DNA from: Clostridia bacterium
Lineage (GTDB): Bacteria > Bacillota > Clostridia > Lachnospirales > Bianqueaceae
Length of the DNA: 64,000 bases
NCBI GenBank assembly: GCA_900764045.1
Contig: CAAFMN010000027.1
Span: 119,354-183,353 of the forward strand
Direction of reading: 5' to 3'
Within the stretch, counting starts at the first letter, position 1. Each line of letters opens with the position of its first letter. The notes beneath the pieces are model-generated. The model was not told the DNA's origin and ran no database searches. It was given only the letters and a program-made list of their open reading frames with translations. Position numbers and translations under genes: made by a program. Of this stretch, positions 44,555 through 54,244 are shown one piece after another.

Positions 44555-45421
44555 ATGTATACTTCTTACGTTGACCGTATAAGTCTGCCTTCTGATTCTG
44601 CAGAAACGAATTTTTTCATGACTCAGTACCGAACTTGTTACAGCGGGACATATCCCTTCAAGGTATTTCCTAAGAAGGAGTTGGGAAATGTGGAGCTTGG
44701 CCCAATAACTATTTTTTATGGCGGAAATGGATCCGGCAAAACAACCATCTTAAATATAATTGCTGAAAAGCTGCATGTGATGCGGCATTCCGCATTTAGC
44801 GGAAGTGCGTTTTTCAACGAGTATGTTTCAATGTGCGATGTCTCTGCCAAGGAGATCCCTCAAAACAGTCAAATACTGACAAGCGATGATGTGTTTGATT
44901 ATCTGTTGAATGTGCGATATCTAAACGACGGCATCGATATCCGGCGGGAGAGGCTCTTTGAGGAGTATCTTTCACGAAAATGGGAGGATCACAGGAATCT
45001 GAAAGGCCTGGATGACTATGACGACTGGAAAATCAGCCATGATGCCAAGACAAAGTCTGAATCAAGGTTTGTGAAGGACAGGCTTGCGAGAAATGTGGAT
45101 ATGTTTTCTAATGGCCAAAGCGCCATGAAGTACTTTACCGATCACATAACCGAGAACGCACTGTACTTGTTGGATGAGCCGGAAAACAGCCTTTCGATTA
45201 CTCTTCAAATGGAACTCTGCAAGTACATTTATGACTCAGCAAGACATTTTGGTTGTCAATTCATCATGGCAACGCACTCACCGGTGCTCTTGTCCATACA
45301 GGATGCACTGATCTATGATCTTGATGAAACGCCTGTAAAAACAAAAAAATGGACCGAGCTCGACAATGTAAGGAAGTACTTCAATTTCTTCGAGGAACAT
45401 CGAAACGAGTTTTTGCGGTAA
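44555..45421 (+). CDS. AAA/ABC-type ATPase (SMC-like, OLD-like)
   Basis: 288 aa, soluble. Walker A YGGNGSGKTTILN, a short helical insert instead of a long coiled coil, ABC-type signature SNGQSAMKYF, Walker B and D-loop LYLLDEPENSLS, and a switch His in IMATHSPVLLS. This fits the small AAA_21/AAA_15 proteins that appear in toxin-antitoxin, Old-like and retron-like contexts. There is no permease partner, so transport is unlikely. GAGGTGAT before the ATG at 44555 favours that start over a TTG at 44537. Base use is AT-richer than the core region. Confidence 0.82.
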   Translation: MYTSYVDRISLPSDSAETNFFMTQYRTCYSGTYPFKVFPKKELGNVELGPITIFYGGNGSGKTTILNIIAEKLHVMRHSAFSGSAFFNEYVSMCDVSAKEIPQNSQILTSDDVFDYLLNVRYLNDGIDIRRERLFEEYLSRKWEDHRNLKGLDDYDDWKISHDAKTKSESRFVKDRLARNVDMFSNGQSAMKYFTDHITENALYLLDEPENSLSITLQMELCKYIYDSARHFGCQFIMATHSPVLLSIQDALIYDLDETPVKTKKWTELDNVRKYFNFFEEHRNEFLR

Positions 45422-45533
45422 AGATGAAAAGCGGCAGCGGAAGCTTGAGGTACCCTCTTGGTTTGCATAGGAATGATTTGGATTGATAAACCTTCGATTA
45501 TATGCTATAATAAACTAAATTGGTCGAATTATA

Positions 45534-45568
45534 GGGTTCACCGCTTAGCATCACGCTAAATGAATCCC
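45534..45568. promoter_or_regulatory. Imperfect palindrome upstream of helicase
   Basis: Nested inverted repeats: outer GGGTTCA / TGAATCCC and inner TTAGC / GCTAA around ATCAC. No T tract follows, so an operator or attenuator is likelier than a terminator. A TATAAT with extended TG lies 15 nt downstream (45584-45589). Confidence 0.45.
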
Positions 45569-45621
45569 GAGTCCGTTTTATGGTATAATGCATTTGATAA
45601 AATATTACTAGGTGTAGAAAA

Positions 45622-48600
45622 ATGGAGTTAATAAATAACACAACAAAGATACTAAAAGACGATTTATCTGTAGAAATCAAGCAAGGCAGCAAACTGTCCA
45701 TTGCGGCAGCTTGTTTCTCTATTTATGCCTTTCAGGAACTGAAAGAGCAGCTCTCGCAGATAGATAAACTCCGTTTTATCTTTACTTCGCCGACTTTTGT
45801 GACTGAAAAGGCTCCGAAAGAGCGGCGTGAGTTTTATATTCCTCGACTGGCACGTGAAAGAAGCCTATACGGAACGGAATTTGAAATCAAGCTCAGAAAT
45901 GAACTGACTCAAAAAGCAATCGCACGGGAGTGTGCAGAGTGGATCAGGCGGAAAGTTACTTTTAAGTCGAATGTCAGCGACAAATCTATTCAAGGACAAA
46001 TCGTAGTGGATGGTGTCGGTTATACACCCATCAAAGATTTCACAACGGTTGAACTCGGCTGCGAAAAAGGAAATGTGATCAGCACAACAATCATAAAAGA
46101 TGCGTCCCTTGCCCGCACACTTCTCTCTGACTTTAATGAAATTTGGAATGACAGTAAGGTGCTTCAAGTCGTCACTGACGAGGTAATTGACAGTATCACT
46201 GCTGCTTATAACGAGAATTCGCCTGATTTTATCTACTTCGTCACTCTTTATAATATCTTCAATGAGTTTTTGGAAGATGTGTCGGAAGATGTTTTGCCCA
46301 ACGAAGCGACAGGTTTCAAGGAAAGCAAGATTTGGGGGATGCTCTATAACTTCCAGCGAGATGCAGCTCTCGCAATCATCAACAAACTTGAAAAATACAA
46401 TGGCTGTATCCTTGCGGACAGCGTCGGTCTTGGTAAAACATTTACTGCGCTTGCTGTTATTAAATACTATGAAAACCGCAACAAGTCCGTCCTTGTGCTT
46501 TGCCCAAAGAAGCTGACGAATAACTGGAATACCTATAAGGATAACTATGTCAATAATCCCATTGCAGCCGATCGGCTTCGCTATGATGTGCTTTATCATA
46601 CCGATCTAAATCGTACCCACGGCACATCAAATGGTCTTGATCTTGGTCGTTTGAACTGGGGCAACTACGATCTTGTTGTCATCGATGAATCCCATAACTT
46701 TCGTAACGGTGGTAAATTGGTCGAGAATCCGGATGAGGATACTAAGGACAATCGTTATGTCACCCTGATGAAAAAGGTCATCAGAGCTGGAGTAAAGACG
46801 AAAGTCCTGATGCTTTCTGCAACGCCGGTTAATAACCGCTTTAATGACCTGAAAAACCAGCTTGCCCTTGCTTACGAAGGACACACGGATTACATAGATG
46901 AAAAACTCAACACTACCCGTTCCATTGACGAGATATTTAAGAATGCACAGCGAGCGTTCAACACTTGGAGCAAGTGGGAGCCGTGCGACCGCACGACTGA
47001 AAATCTGCTCAAAATGCTGGATTTTGATTTTTTTGAAGTGCTGGATAGTGTGACCATCGCCCGTTCAAGAAAGCATATTCAGAAGTATTATGACATGGCA
47101 GACATCGGTACATTTCCAACAAGGCTGAAGCCGATCTCACTTCGCCCGCATCTCACTGACTTGGAGGGAGCGATCAGCTATAACGAAATTTTTGAGCAGC
47201 TAATGCTTCTGACGCTGACGATTTATACGCCGACGCACTATATTCTTCCGAGTAAGATGGAGAAGTATGCTGAATTATATGGTGATAATAAGGTCAATGT
47301 CGGCTTTACGCAGGCAAACCGAGAGCAGGGGATTCGCCGTCTGACGGCCATCAATTTGATGAAACGTATGGAAAGCTCCGTTTATTCCTTTAACCTGACG
47401 CTGACCCGCATTAAGGATCTGATCAACAATACTATTGAAACGATTGACCGATTTGACAAACATTTCGGTACGACTCTTGACCTTACGGATATTTCTGATA
47501 TCGACGAGTTTGATACTGAGGACCAGAACTCAGACGAGTTGTTCTCTTTGGGCAGAAAGGTTAAAATTGATCTTGCTGACATGGATTATGTATCGTGGCG
47601 GGAAAGTTTGGCAAAAGATGCGGATGTGCTTGAACTGTTGACTTTGCTGGTCGGAGATATTACGCCGGAACACGACTCAAAGCTGCAAGAGCTTTTCCAG
47701 GTAATTGACAATAAGATCACGCACCCCATTAATGAGGAAAATAAAAAGCTGATTATCTTCACCGCTTTTGCGGATACTGCCGATTATCTCTATGATAATG
47801 TCAGCAGATATGTCAAGGAGCGATACGGGCTGAATACAGCAATTGTATCCGGCTCTGTGGAAGGACGCACGACTTGTCCCAAGCTTCGAGCCGACCTGAA
47901 CACGGTACTGACCTGCTTCTCGCCCATCTCAAAGGACAAGGAGCTATTGATGCCGGGTGATAAGACGGAAATCGACGTGCTGATTGCAACCGACTGTATT
48001 TCAGAAGGTCAAAACTTGCAGGACTGTGACTACCTCATCAACTATGATATCCACTGGAATCCTGTTCGTATCATTCAGCGCTTCGGGCGTATTGATCGTA
48101 TCGGAAGCCGCAACAAGGTCATTCAACTTGTGAATTTTTGGCCGGATGTAACGCTTGATGATTACATCAATCTGAAAGCCAAAGTTGAAACCCGTATGAA
48201 AATTGTGGATATGACTGCTACGGGTGATGATAACTTGCTCAGTGACGAGGAAAAGACTGATCTTGAGTATCGAAAGGTGCAGCTCAAACGCCTGCAAGAT
48301 GAAGTCGTAGACATTGAGGATATGACAACGGGCATCTCCATTATGGATTTGGGGCTTAATGAGTTCCGGCTCGATCTGCTTGACTACATCAAGCGTCATC
48401 CTGACATTGATAAAACACCCTTCGGTTTGCATGCAGTTGTCCCTGCAAACGAGGATGCTCCTGCTGGTGTGATTTATGTTCTGAAGAACCGTTCCAACAG
48501 TGTGAACATCGATAATCAGAACCGGCTGCATCCTTTCTATATGGTATATATCGGGGAGAATGGAGAAGTCATCTGTGACCACCTTTCTCCTAAGCAGATG

Positions 48601-48861
48601 CTCGACAAGATGCGTCTTCTTTGCAAGGGGAAAATAGAAACGATCCCGGATGCCTATAAGCCGTTTAACAGAGAGACACGTGACGGAAGGAATATGTCAA
48701 AGTTCTCCAAGCTACTCGGTGACGCTATTGCATCCATTATTGAGGTGAAGGATGAGAGCGATATTGATAGTTTCTTAGGTGGTGAAAAGGTAAGTTTCCT
48801 GTCAAATGAGATCAAAGGATTGGATGATTTTGAACTGATATGCTTTTTAGTTGTGCGATGA
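45622..48861 (+). CDS. SNF2-type helicase with N-terminal PLD-like region
   Basis: 1079 aa. Residues 1-150 look like a phospholipase-D-type fold (KLSIAAACFSIYAFQELKEQ) but no full HxK pair was found there. The SF2 core follows: Walker A ADSVGLGKTFTA (about residue 270), DEAH-like VVIDESHNFRN, motif III MLSATPVNNRF, and C-terminal motifs V and VI ATDCISEGQNLQDCDYLINY and QRFGRIDRIGSRN. This RapA/SNF2-like type is usually found in phage-defence and type III restriction islands. The next gene begins like DUF4391, a common partner. Weak ribosome site (AGGTG). Confidence 0.82.
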   Translation: MELINNTTKILKDDLSVEIKQGSKLSIAAACFSIYAFQELKEQLSQIDKLRFIFTSPTFVTEKAPKERREFYIPRLARERSLYGTEFEIKLRNELTQKAIARECAEWIRRKVTFKSNVSDKSIQGQIVVDGVGYTPIKDFTTVELGCEKGNVISTTIIKDASLARTLLSDFNEIWNDSKVLQVVTDEVIDSITAAYNENSPDFIYFVTLYNIFNEFLEDVSEDVLPNEATGFKESKIWGMLYNFQRDAALAIINKLEKYNGCILADSVGLGKTFTALAVIKYYENRNKSVLVLCPKKLTNNWNTYKDNYVNNPIAADRLRYDVLYHTDLNRTHGTSNGLDLGRLNWGNYDLVVIDESHNFRNGGKLVENPDEDTKDNRYVTLMKKVIRAGVKTKVLMLSATPVNNRFNDLKNQLALAYEGHTDYIDEKLNTTRSIDEIFKNAQRAFNTWSKWEPCDRTTENLLKMLDFDFFEVLDSVTIARSRKHIQKYYDMADIGTFPTRLKPISLRPHLTDLEGAISYNEIFEQLMLLTLTIYTPTHYILPSKMEKYAELYGDNKVNVGFTQANREQGIRRLTAINLMKRMESSVYSFNLTLTRIKDLINNTIETIDRFDKHFGTTLDLTDISDIDEFDTEDQNSDELFSLGRKVKIDLADMDYVSWRESLAKDADVLELLTLLVGDITPEHDSKLQELFQVIDNKITHPINEENKKLIIFTAFADTADYLYDNVSRYVKERYGLNTAIVSGSVEGRTTCPKLRADLNTVLTCFSPISKDKELLMPGDKTEIDVLIATDCISEGQNLQDCDYLINYDIHWNPVRIIQRFGRIDRIGSRNKVIQLVNFWPDVTLDDYINLKAKVETRMKIVDMTATGDDNLLSDEEKTDLEYRKVQLKRLQDEVVDIEDMTTGISIMDLGLNEFRLDLLDYIKRHPDIDKTPFGLHAVVPANEDAPAGVIYVLKNRSNSVNIDNQNRLHPFYMVYIGENGEVICDHLSPKQMLDKMRLLCKGKIETIPDAYKPFNRETRDGRNMSKFSKLLGDAIASIIEVKDESDIDSFLGGEKVSFLSNEIKGLDDFELICFLVVR

Positions 48862-48870
48862 GGTGATTGT

Positions 48871-50259
48871 ATGCTTGGACTCCCAAAGTCAACCGAAATG
48901 AGTAAGCAGCTTCCGAAGAAAGCTGTCTATGCAAAGTTCCAAATGAATACAGCGGCAAAGGATAAAATTGACGCTGATATATCAAGAATTACTATAGTAT
49001 TTAATTGTGATAATAAGGTTAGATATTGTGCAGCTGATCCGAATATGATATGGGAACAGATTGATTTTACCAGGTATCAGAATACTGTTATTTCATCAGA
49101 ATTGATTTTCAATGATTATCAGGAATTGATGGAAGAGGCGGATATTCGTGATGGATATGAGCTGTTCTATATAATCAAGTCTTCACTTTCGATGTGGGAC
49201 GCAAAACGCTTTGTAATCCGATGCAGGAGAGTTCCAGTAATTGTCATGGGAGAAGCGTCGGAAGAAATGCAGGCGATAAAGCTTCTCAAGGAGATCTCCC
49301 CCGTTTTGCAGGCGGACTATTATGCGGCATATGAAGAAAGATATGGTGTACGCAGGGAGAGCGCCAATGGAAATCCGGCGATTCACAATACGGTTGGAGC
49401 ATATTATGCGGATGGGAAATATGCGATAGATGTGCCAGCGATTGATGAGAGAGATATTCAACCGCTCCTTTCAGCTCTAAGTAAGAAGCCGCTGTGGTTT
49501 ATCGAGGATATGGAAAATCTTTTCGGAGAGGTTTGTGTTCATACGACACAGGATGCTTTTAATGCCGCTGCCTTTAGGCGAATAGGATATAATCTTCATG
49601 AAACATATGTATATGATGCTTCCTATGGAACGGCTGTAAATTGTTTTGAAAAAACTATATTTACAAAAGACATTGTTGATCTGCGTACGATTGACCAACG
49701 GATTCTCAGGCATCAGATGTTTAGTGTAGCGCTTGATAAAAAGAAAAAGTCATTAGAGTACATCGAGACAGCGCCTAAAGTTTTAATGTCTCTGGCAAAA
49801 GTTGAGGAAGTCTATGGGTTAACAATAGAAGAGATCCGGGAGATTCAATGGATGATGTCCATTTACTATGATATTCCATTTTTTAATGGGCGGAGCATCT
49901 GGCGTGAGGTTGAAGATCTTCCAATCATTCAAAAGCTGCAAGGAAACATTTGGCTGCTAACAAGTATCATGAGACAACAGGAAAAAATAGCTTCTTTTAC
50001 TGTGGCTGGTGGAGCCATTCTTTCATTGGACAGTGCATCGTTAAATCTCACACATGTTTGTGAGTGGCTTTCTTCATTATATGGACCTATGTCAATTAAG
50101 AACCTTCAAAAGAGATTTAACGAGACATTTGACACACAGATTTCAGTATCACGGCTTGCGGAGAGGCTTAAGGCAAGCGGAGTATGGGATAAGGTTGTCA
50201 CAGATTCCATGGATCAATATATCGATAATCTGTTAGTTACTGACCTTTCCAGTGTATGA
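48871..50259 (+). CDS. Chimeric protein: DUF4391-like N-terminus joined to an unknown C-terminal part
   Basis: 462 aa. The first ~43 residues (MLGLPKSTEMSKQLPKKAVY, then AKFQMNTAAKDKIDADISRI) match my memory of the start of DUF4391 proteins that follow this helicase type. After ITIVF the sequence changes character and no longer fits DUF4391. The remaining ~415 residues are unknown and lean toward helical, with a C-terminal region that could be a winged helix (MSIKNLQKRFNETFDTQISV, then SRLAERLKASGVWDKV). So a deletion seems to have fused two genes in frame. GAGGTGAT gives the start; it lies 9 nt after the helicase. Confidence 0.65.
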   Translation: MLGLPKSTEMSKQLPKKAVYAKFQMNTAAKDKIDADISRITIVFNCDNKVRYCAADPNMIWEQIDFTRYQNTVISSELIFNDYQELMEEADIRDGYELFYIIKSSLSMWDAKRFVIRCRRVPVIVMGEASEEMQAIKLLKEISPVLQADYYAAYEERYGVRRESANGNPAIHNTVGAYYADGKYAIDVPAIDERDIQPLLSALSKKPLWFIEDMENLFGEVCVHTTQDAFNAAAFRRIGYNLHETYVYDASYGTAVNCFEKTIFTKDIVDLRTIDQRILRHQMFSVALDKKKKSLEYIETAPKVLMSLAKVEEVYGLTIEEIREIQWMMSIYYDIPFFNGRSIWREVEDLPIIQKLQGNIWLLTSIMRQQEKIASFTVAGGAILSLDSASLNLTHVCEWLSSLYGPMSIKNLQKRFNETFDTQISVSRLAERLKASGVWDKVVTDSMDQYIDNLLVTDLSSV

Positions 50260-50277
50260 TCAAGAGGAGTTATAACC

Positions 50278-50469
50278 ATGCCCACCCCCGATTTTACAAA
50301 TTTCCTTGGCTATCGGAACGCTTTACTCGAGGAGAAGCTGGAAGAGTGTCTCGCCGCCATACAGCGCGGCGAAACGGAGTTCTCTATTGACCGAGGCGAC
50401 CTGACAGACAGTGAGGTAGAGTATCTGCAGGAGGAAATCCGGCGCAGAATCAAAATAAAAAACTATTAA
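50278..50469 (+). CDS. Small helical protein of unknown function
   Basis: 63 aa, mostly charged helix (LLEEKLEECLAAIQRGE, LTDSEVEYLQEEIRRRIKI). AAGAGGAG precedes the ATG. It ends 14 nt before the large Sel1/RCC1 protein and is likely co-transcribed. No family recognised. Confidence 0.6.
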   Translation: MPTPDFTNFLGYRNALLEEKLEECLAAIQRGETEFSIDRGDLTDSEVEYLQEEIRRRIKIKNY

Positions 50470-50483
50470 GGAGGAAAGTTGCG

Positions 50484-53400
50484 ATGCCTACAGTGACCAA
50501 CCCGGAGACCGGAGAAACAAAAGAGATTTCGATGGAAGAATTCATGGAGAGGGTAAGTAAAGGAGAAGGCCCTATTGGAATTCAGCAGATTGTTACAGAT
50601 AAGGACGGGAATAAGCATGTAACAGATATCTATGGGAACATGTCCGGTATGGATGACGGAATGGACAGATCTGTCAATATATTCTGTGATAAGGAAGCAC
50701 TGAATGCTTTTACGTATGCGGCAATTGCGGATCTCAAAGAAGCAGAAGATTCTGATGAAAACGAGGATGAAGGCTATGATCCCAACGACCAGAAATTCGT
50801 CATGACGATCGATTTTACAGATTCTCCTACGACATGTGTATATACATGCGCGGAGGAAAAAGTGGAGATATGTTTCTATGTCCGAGATGAGAGAAAGTCG
50901 AATTCCAAAGTCGTTCGAAAAAGCGAATGGAAGGTGAGTGAGGACGGACATATCCAGATAACGGCGGAGGATTTGCATAATGACAAAACCATACCGTTTC
51001 TTTTGGCATTCCGACAGATGAGAAGGTTTCTCCGTAAGACGGGGAAGCTCGCGGAGCTGAAGAAATTAGACAATAAAAGCACCGGAGTGATCGTTTATGG
51101 GCAAGGGAAAGGAGAGAACCTGGACGCGAAGATAGTTCGCGGGAAAAACCGGCCGGATCTGCCATGCAATGTTTTTCTGCTTGGGGAACAGATCATGCGT
51201 CCCTATCCGGATGAAATGATGACGGAGATGATGCTGTCCGGAATGTCTATCGAAGATAAGATCAAGTCAGCAGAAGGCGGGGATCCGGATTGTATGGAGA
51301 ATCTTGCGCTTGCTTACCTCAATGGGGATGGCGTGGATCAGAATTTTGAAAAGTCAGCGTATTGGATGGAAAAGCTTGCGCAGACTGGCAGTGGGACCGG
51401 GCAGTTCAATATTGGCCTTCACTATGCGAAAGGCTGCGGCGTAAAGAGAGACTTTGAAAAGGCGGCGCAGTGGATGCAGAAGGCTGCGGACCAGGGGGAC
51501 GAAGACGCTCCCGAGGTGGCCAAGATGTATAAGGAGATGTCAGAGAATCTCCAAAAGGCGCAAGCGGGTGATGCGAAAGCACAGGCGGCAGTCGCGAAGA
51601 CCTATATGCAGATCGGAGGATCGTTAGAGCAGTTTGGCCCCGGAAATGATTATGAAGAAGCCTTCCAGTGGTCTAAAAAAGCGGCGGATCAGGGAGATTT
51701 GGACGCGATGTATTATCTTGCGCTCTGCTATGAGCACGGGAGAGGAACGGATAAGGATTCAGCGGGAGCCGCTGCGTTGTATCAGAAAGCAGCGGAGTTA
51801 GGCCATGCGCCGTCGCAGTGGAATCTGGCGGTATGCTATCTGAATGGAGAGGGCCGTGAGCGCGATGAAGTTCAGGGCTATATGTGGGCATACCAGGCGG
51901 CGGACCAGGGGTATGAGCTCGCGGTCAATGGATTGCGTCACCAACAGAAGGCGATAGAACAGATCATTGAGACATATAAGAACCCGGAGACAAGTGTCAC
52001 GTTGGAGGGAACGCAGTACGAGGGCCGGGTGGACCGTTGTGAAAGGTTACAGAAAGGAACAGAACTTACTTATAAGATCACAAAAGATAAAAATGGGAAG
52101 GAACAACTGGAGCTGTTCTATAGTGGCGGCACGGTAGGCGTGCTTTCCAGGTGGAACTCTGCACCGCTTATAGCGTTGTTAAAACTGAATCGGGTGGATA
52201 TGAAGGTTACGGTTCAGAGCTGTATTCCCAAGTCGCAGCGTGGATCCAGGGCGCGGAATGCGGATGTACAGTTGAATCTTATGATAACCGCGAAGAAACC
52301 GGAGACGCCGGAAGAGAGAGCCGCACGTCTGGAGGCGGAACGCGTCGCGGCTGAAAAAGCGAGACGTGAAGCGGAAGAGGCAGCCAAGCGTAAAGAAGCG
52401 GAAGAGAAGGAGCGATTGGCGCGGGAGGAAGCAGAGAGAAAGCGTAAAGAAGAGGAAGAACGCCGGATTCAAGAGGAAGTTCAAAAGAATCTGGATCGTG
52501 ATCGAGCCCGCTGCAAGATCGCGATGGGAATGATTGCGTGCAGTATGTATCATGTTGTAGCGGTAAAACCGGATGGAACCGTAATCGCGGCCGGCAAGAA
52601 TGATCGTAATCAGTGTGATGTTTCCGGATGGAGAGATATTGTTGCTGTTGACTGTGATGAGTATGGTACGGTTGGATTGACCAAGGATGGCCATGTAAAA
52701 TATACCGGATGGAGCGTGTATAAACAGAGCAGCTGTACGATGTGGTCCGGAATCAAACAGGTTGTGATGAGCGAAGAATGCGTATTTGGTCTGAAGGAGG
52801 ACGGGACGGTAGTAGCGACTCCCTATATGCATGTAAACTCTGCCGCACCGGATGTAACCACTTGGCGGGACATTGTGGAACTTCGTCGAATGGGAGCCTG
52901 CACTGTCGGTATTGACGTAAACGGGAAGGCAATCAGTGTGAACCGCAATTATTATGGAAGAGCAGAGAAGGAACGCTGCTATGCGAAGGAAGGGATCATT
53001 GACGCGGCAGTAGGGGATTATGATTCTGTGATAACCATGAAAAAGGATGGAACTTGCGGAGCTTTCTCACCGAGTCAGTATAAGCCGCAGGAAATTGTTA
53101 AGATATACATGCTAAGCAAGAGGCCGATCGCTATTTTGTCCGATGGTAGGGTGATTATGGAGGAGTGGCAGATCAAGCAAGAGGTCGACCGTTTTGCGGC
53201 GGCCCATGCTTCAGAAAAAATGATCGCGGTAAGCGGCTCACTATACATGTGCGCTTTCCTTTCAGAAAAAGGAAGAATCTATATCGTTGGCGGCAATACA
53301 CTTGGTATCAATAAAGAATTAAGCACAGGTGAACCCTTTGGACAAGGATTCCAGCTCTTCGACAGTTTCACAAAGATGATGGATGAAAGGGAAGCGGAGC

Positions 53401-53534
53401 AGAGAAGACAAGAAGAGGAAGCCAAGAAAGCACAATGGAGGTCGCAGGGTGTTTGCCAATATTGCGGCGGGACATTGAAGAAGGGCCTGTTCTCAATAAA
53501 GTGTACTTCTTGTGGAAAGAAGAAGGATTATTAA
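50484..53534 (+). CDS. Multi-domain Sel1 / HIRAN-like / RCC1 / zinc-ribbon protein
   Basis: 1016 aa, soluble. Order: an unassigned N-terminal domain (1-250); five or so Sel1 repeats (about 255-480; AYLNGDGVDQNFEKSAYWME, CYEHGRGTDKDSAGAAALYQ); a beta domain resembling HIRAN (about 500-605); a long Arg/Glu/Ala coiled coil (about 615-670); RCC1-like propeller blades (about 680-960; VAVKPDGTVIAAGKNDRNQC, EECVFGLKEDGTVVAT); and a C-terminal zinc ribbon (CQYCGG...CTSCGKKK). Such scaffolds join proteins or nucleic acids to a stress response. GGAGG before the ATG, terminator after the stop. Function unknown; link to the RNA-repair genes is by position. Confidence 0.75.
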   Translation: MPTVTNPETGETKEISMEEFMERVSKGEGPIGIQQIVTDKDGNKHVTDIYGNMSGMDDGMDRSVNIFCDKEALNAFTYAAIADLKEAEDSDENEDEGYDPNDQKFVMTIDFTDSPTTCVYTCAEEKVEICFYVRDERKSNSKVVRKSEWKVSEDGHIQITAEDLHNDKTIPFLLAFRQMRRFLRKTGKLAELKKLDNKSTGVIVYGQGKGENLDAKIVRGKNRPDLPCNVFLLGEQIMRPYPDEMMTEMMLSGMSIEDKIKSAEGGDPDCMENLALAYLNGDGVDQNFEKSAYWMEKLAQTGSGTGQFNIGLHYAKGCGVKRDFEKAAQWMQKAADQGDEDAPEVAKMYKEMSENLQKAQAGDAKAQAAVAKTYMQIGGSLEQFGPGNDYEEAFQWSKKAADQGDLDAMYYLALCYEHGRGTDKDSAGAAALYQKAAELGHAPSQWNLAVCYLNGEGRERDEVQGYMWAYQAADQGYELAVNGLRHQQKAIEQIIETYKNPETSVTLEGTQYEGRVDRCERLQKGTELTYKITKDKNGKEQLELFYSGGTVGVLSRWNSAPLIALLKLNRVDMKVTVQSCIPKSQRGSRARNADVQLNLMITAKKPETPEERAARLEAERVAAEKARREAEEAAKRKEAEEKERLAREEAERKRKEEEERRIQEEVQKNLDRDRARCKIAMGMIACSMYHVVAVKPDGTVIAAGKNDRNQCDVSGWRDIVAVDCDEYGTVGLTKDGHVKYTGWSVYKQSSCTMWSGIKQVVMSEECVFGLKEDGTVVATPYMHVNSAAPDVTTWRDIVELRRMGACTVGIDVNGKAISVNRNYYGRAEKERCYAKEGIIDAAVGDYDSVITMKKDGTCGAFSPSQYKPQEIVKIYMLSKRPIAILSDGRVIMEEWQIKQEVDRFAAAHASEKMIAVSGSLYMCAFLSEKGRIYIVGGNTLGINKELSTGEPFGQGFQLFDSFTKMMDEREAEQRRQEEEAKKAQWRSQGVCQYCGGTLKKGLFSIKCTSCGKKKDY

Positions 53535-53540
53535 AATTCC

Positions 53541-53566
53541 GAGGGAGATGTCAATCTCCCTCTTTT
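53541..53566 (+). terminator. Terminator after Sel1/RCC1 gene
   Basis: GAGGGAGAT and ATCTCCCTC around GTCA (53541-53562), then TTTT. Confidence 0.8.
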
Positions 53567-53595
53567 CCCTTGCGTGAATTTAAGGAGGTAACCCA

Positions 53596-54213
53596 ATGTC
53601 TTTTTTTGAAAATACCCGTAAGCCCAAGGGGCTTGGCGGGAAATTGATGGTTAGCATGATGAATATCGGCCATCGTGCGCTGGCAAGCTGGGGAATGCAG
53701 TTTCTCCCTGTGGCGTCGGACGCGAAGGTGCTGGACTGCGGCTGCGGCGGTGGCGCGAATCTCAAAAAGCTCCTGAAAAAGTGCCCGCAGGGTATTGTCA
53801 AGGGCATTGACTATTCGGAGGTTAGTGTAGAGAAGGCGCGCAAGCTCAATCAAAAAGCGATTGCGGACGGCCGTTGTGTTGTGTGGCAGGGCAGCGTAGA
53901 GAAGACCATTTTCGCGGAGTCGTGGTTTGATCTGGTCACCGCGTTTGAGACAGTCTACTTCTGGCCCCATTTGCCGCAGTGCTTTCAGGAGGTCCTCCGT
54001 GTTTTAAAGCCGGGCGGGATGTTCTGCATTTGCAACGAATGCAGCGGTGATACGGAGAAAGACGATAAGTGGACGCAGGTGATCGATGGGATGACCATTT
54101 ACAAGGATGTCCAGCTGAAGGAGACGTTAGAACAGGCGGGCTTCTGCGATATTCAGATCCATAAAAATGAAAAGGACTGGTTATGCGTCACAGCCAGAAA
54201 GCCCGGCGTCTAA
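53596..54213 (+). CDS. Class I SAM-dependent methyltransferase
   Basis: 205 aa. Motif I LDCGCGGGANLKKLLKKCP, motif II region GIDYSEVSVEKAR, post I and IV ESWFDLVTAFETVYFWPHLP, and LRVLKPGGMFCICNE. This is the Methyltransf_11/UbiE-like fold with a basic 30-residue N-terminal arm (PRKPKGLGGKLM type). Substrate unknown. GGAGG lies 6 nt before the ATG. It is followed after 31 nt by the first WYL gene. Confidence 0.85.
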   Translation: MSFFENTRKPKGLGGKLMVSMMNIGHRALASWGMQFLPVASDAKVLDCGCGGGANLKKLLKKCPQGIVKGIDYSEVSVEKARKLNQKAIADGRCVVWQGSVEKTIFAESWFDLVTAFETVYFWPHLPQCFQEVLRVLKPGGMFCICNECSGDTEKDDKWTQVIDGMTIYKDVQLKETLEQAGFCDIQIHKNEKDWLCVTARKPGV

Positions 54214-54244
54214 TAAATGATTCGCTTTGGAAGGAGGTGGAGCC

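Noticed and set aside
44555..45421. ABC transporter ATPase
   Set aside because: No permease or substrate-binding gene is adjacent, and the small insert between Walker A and B with the THSP switch fits the soluble AAA_21/OLD-like group.
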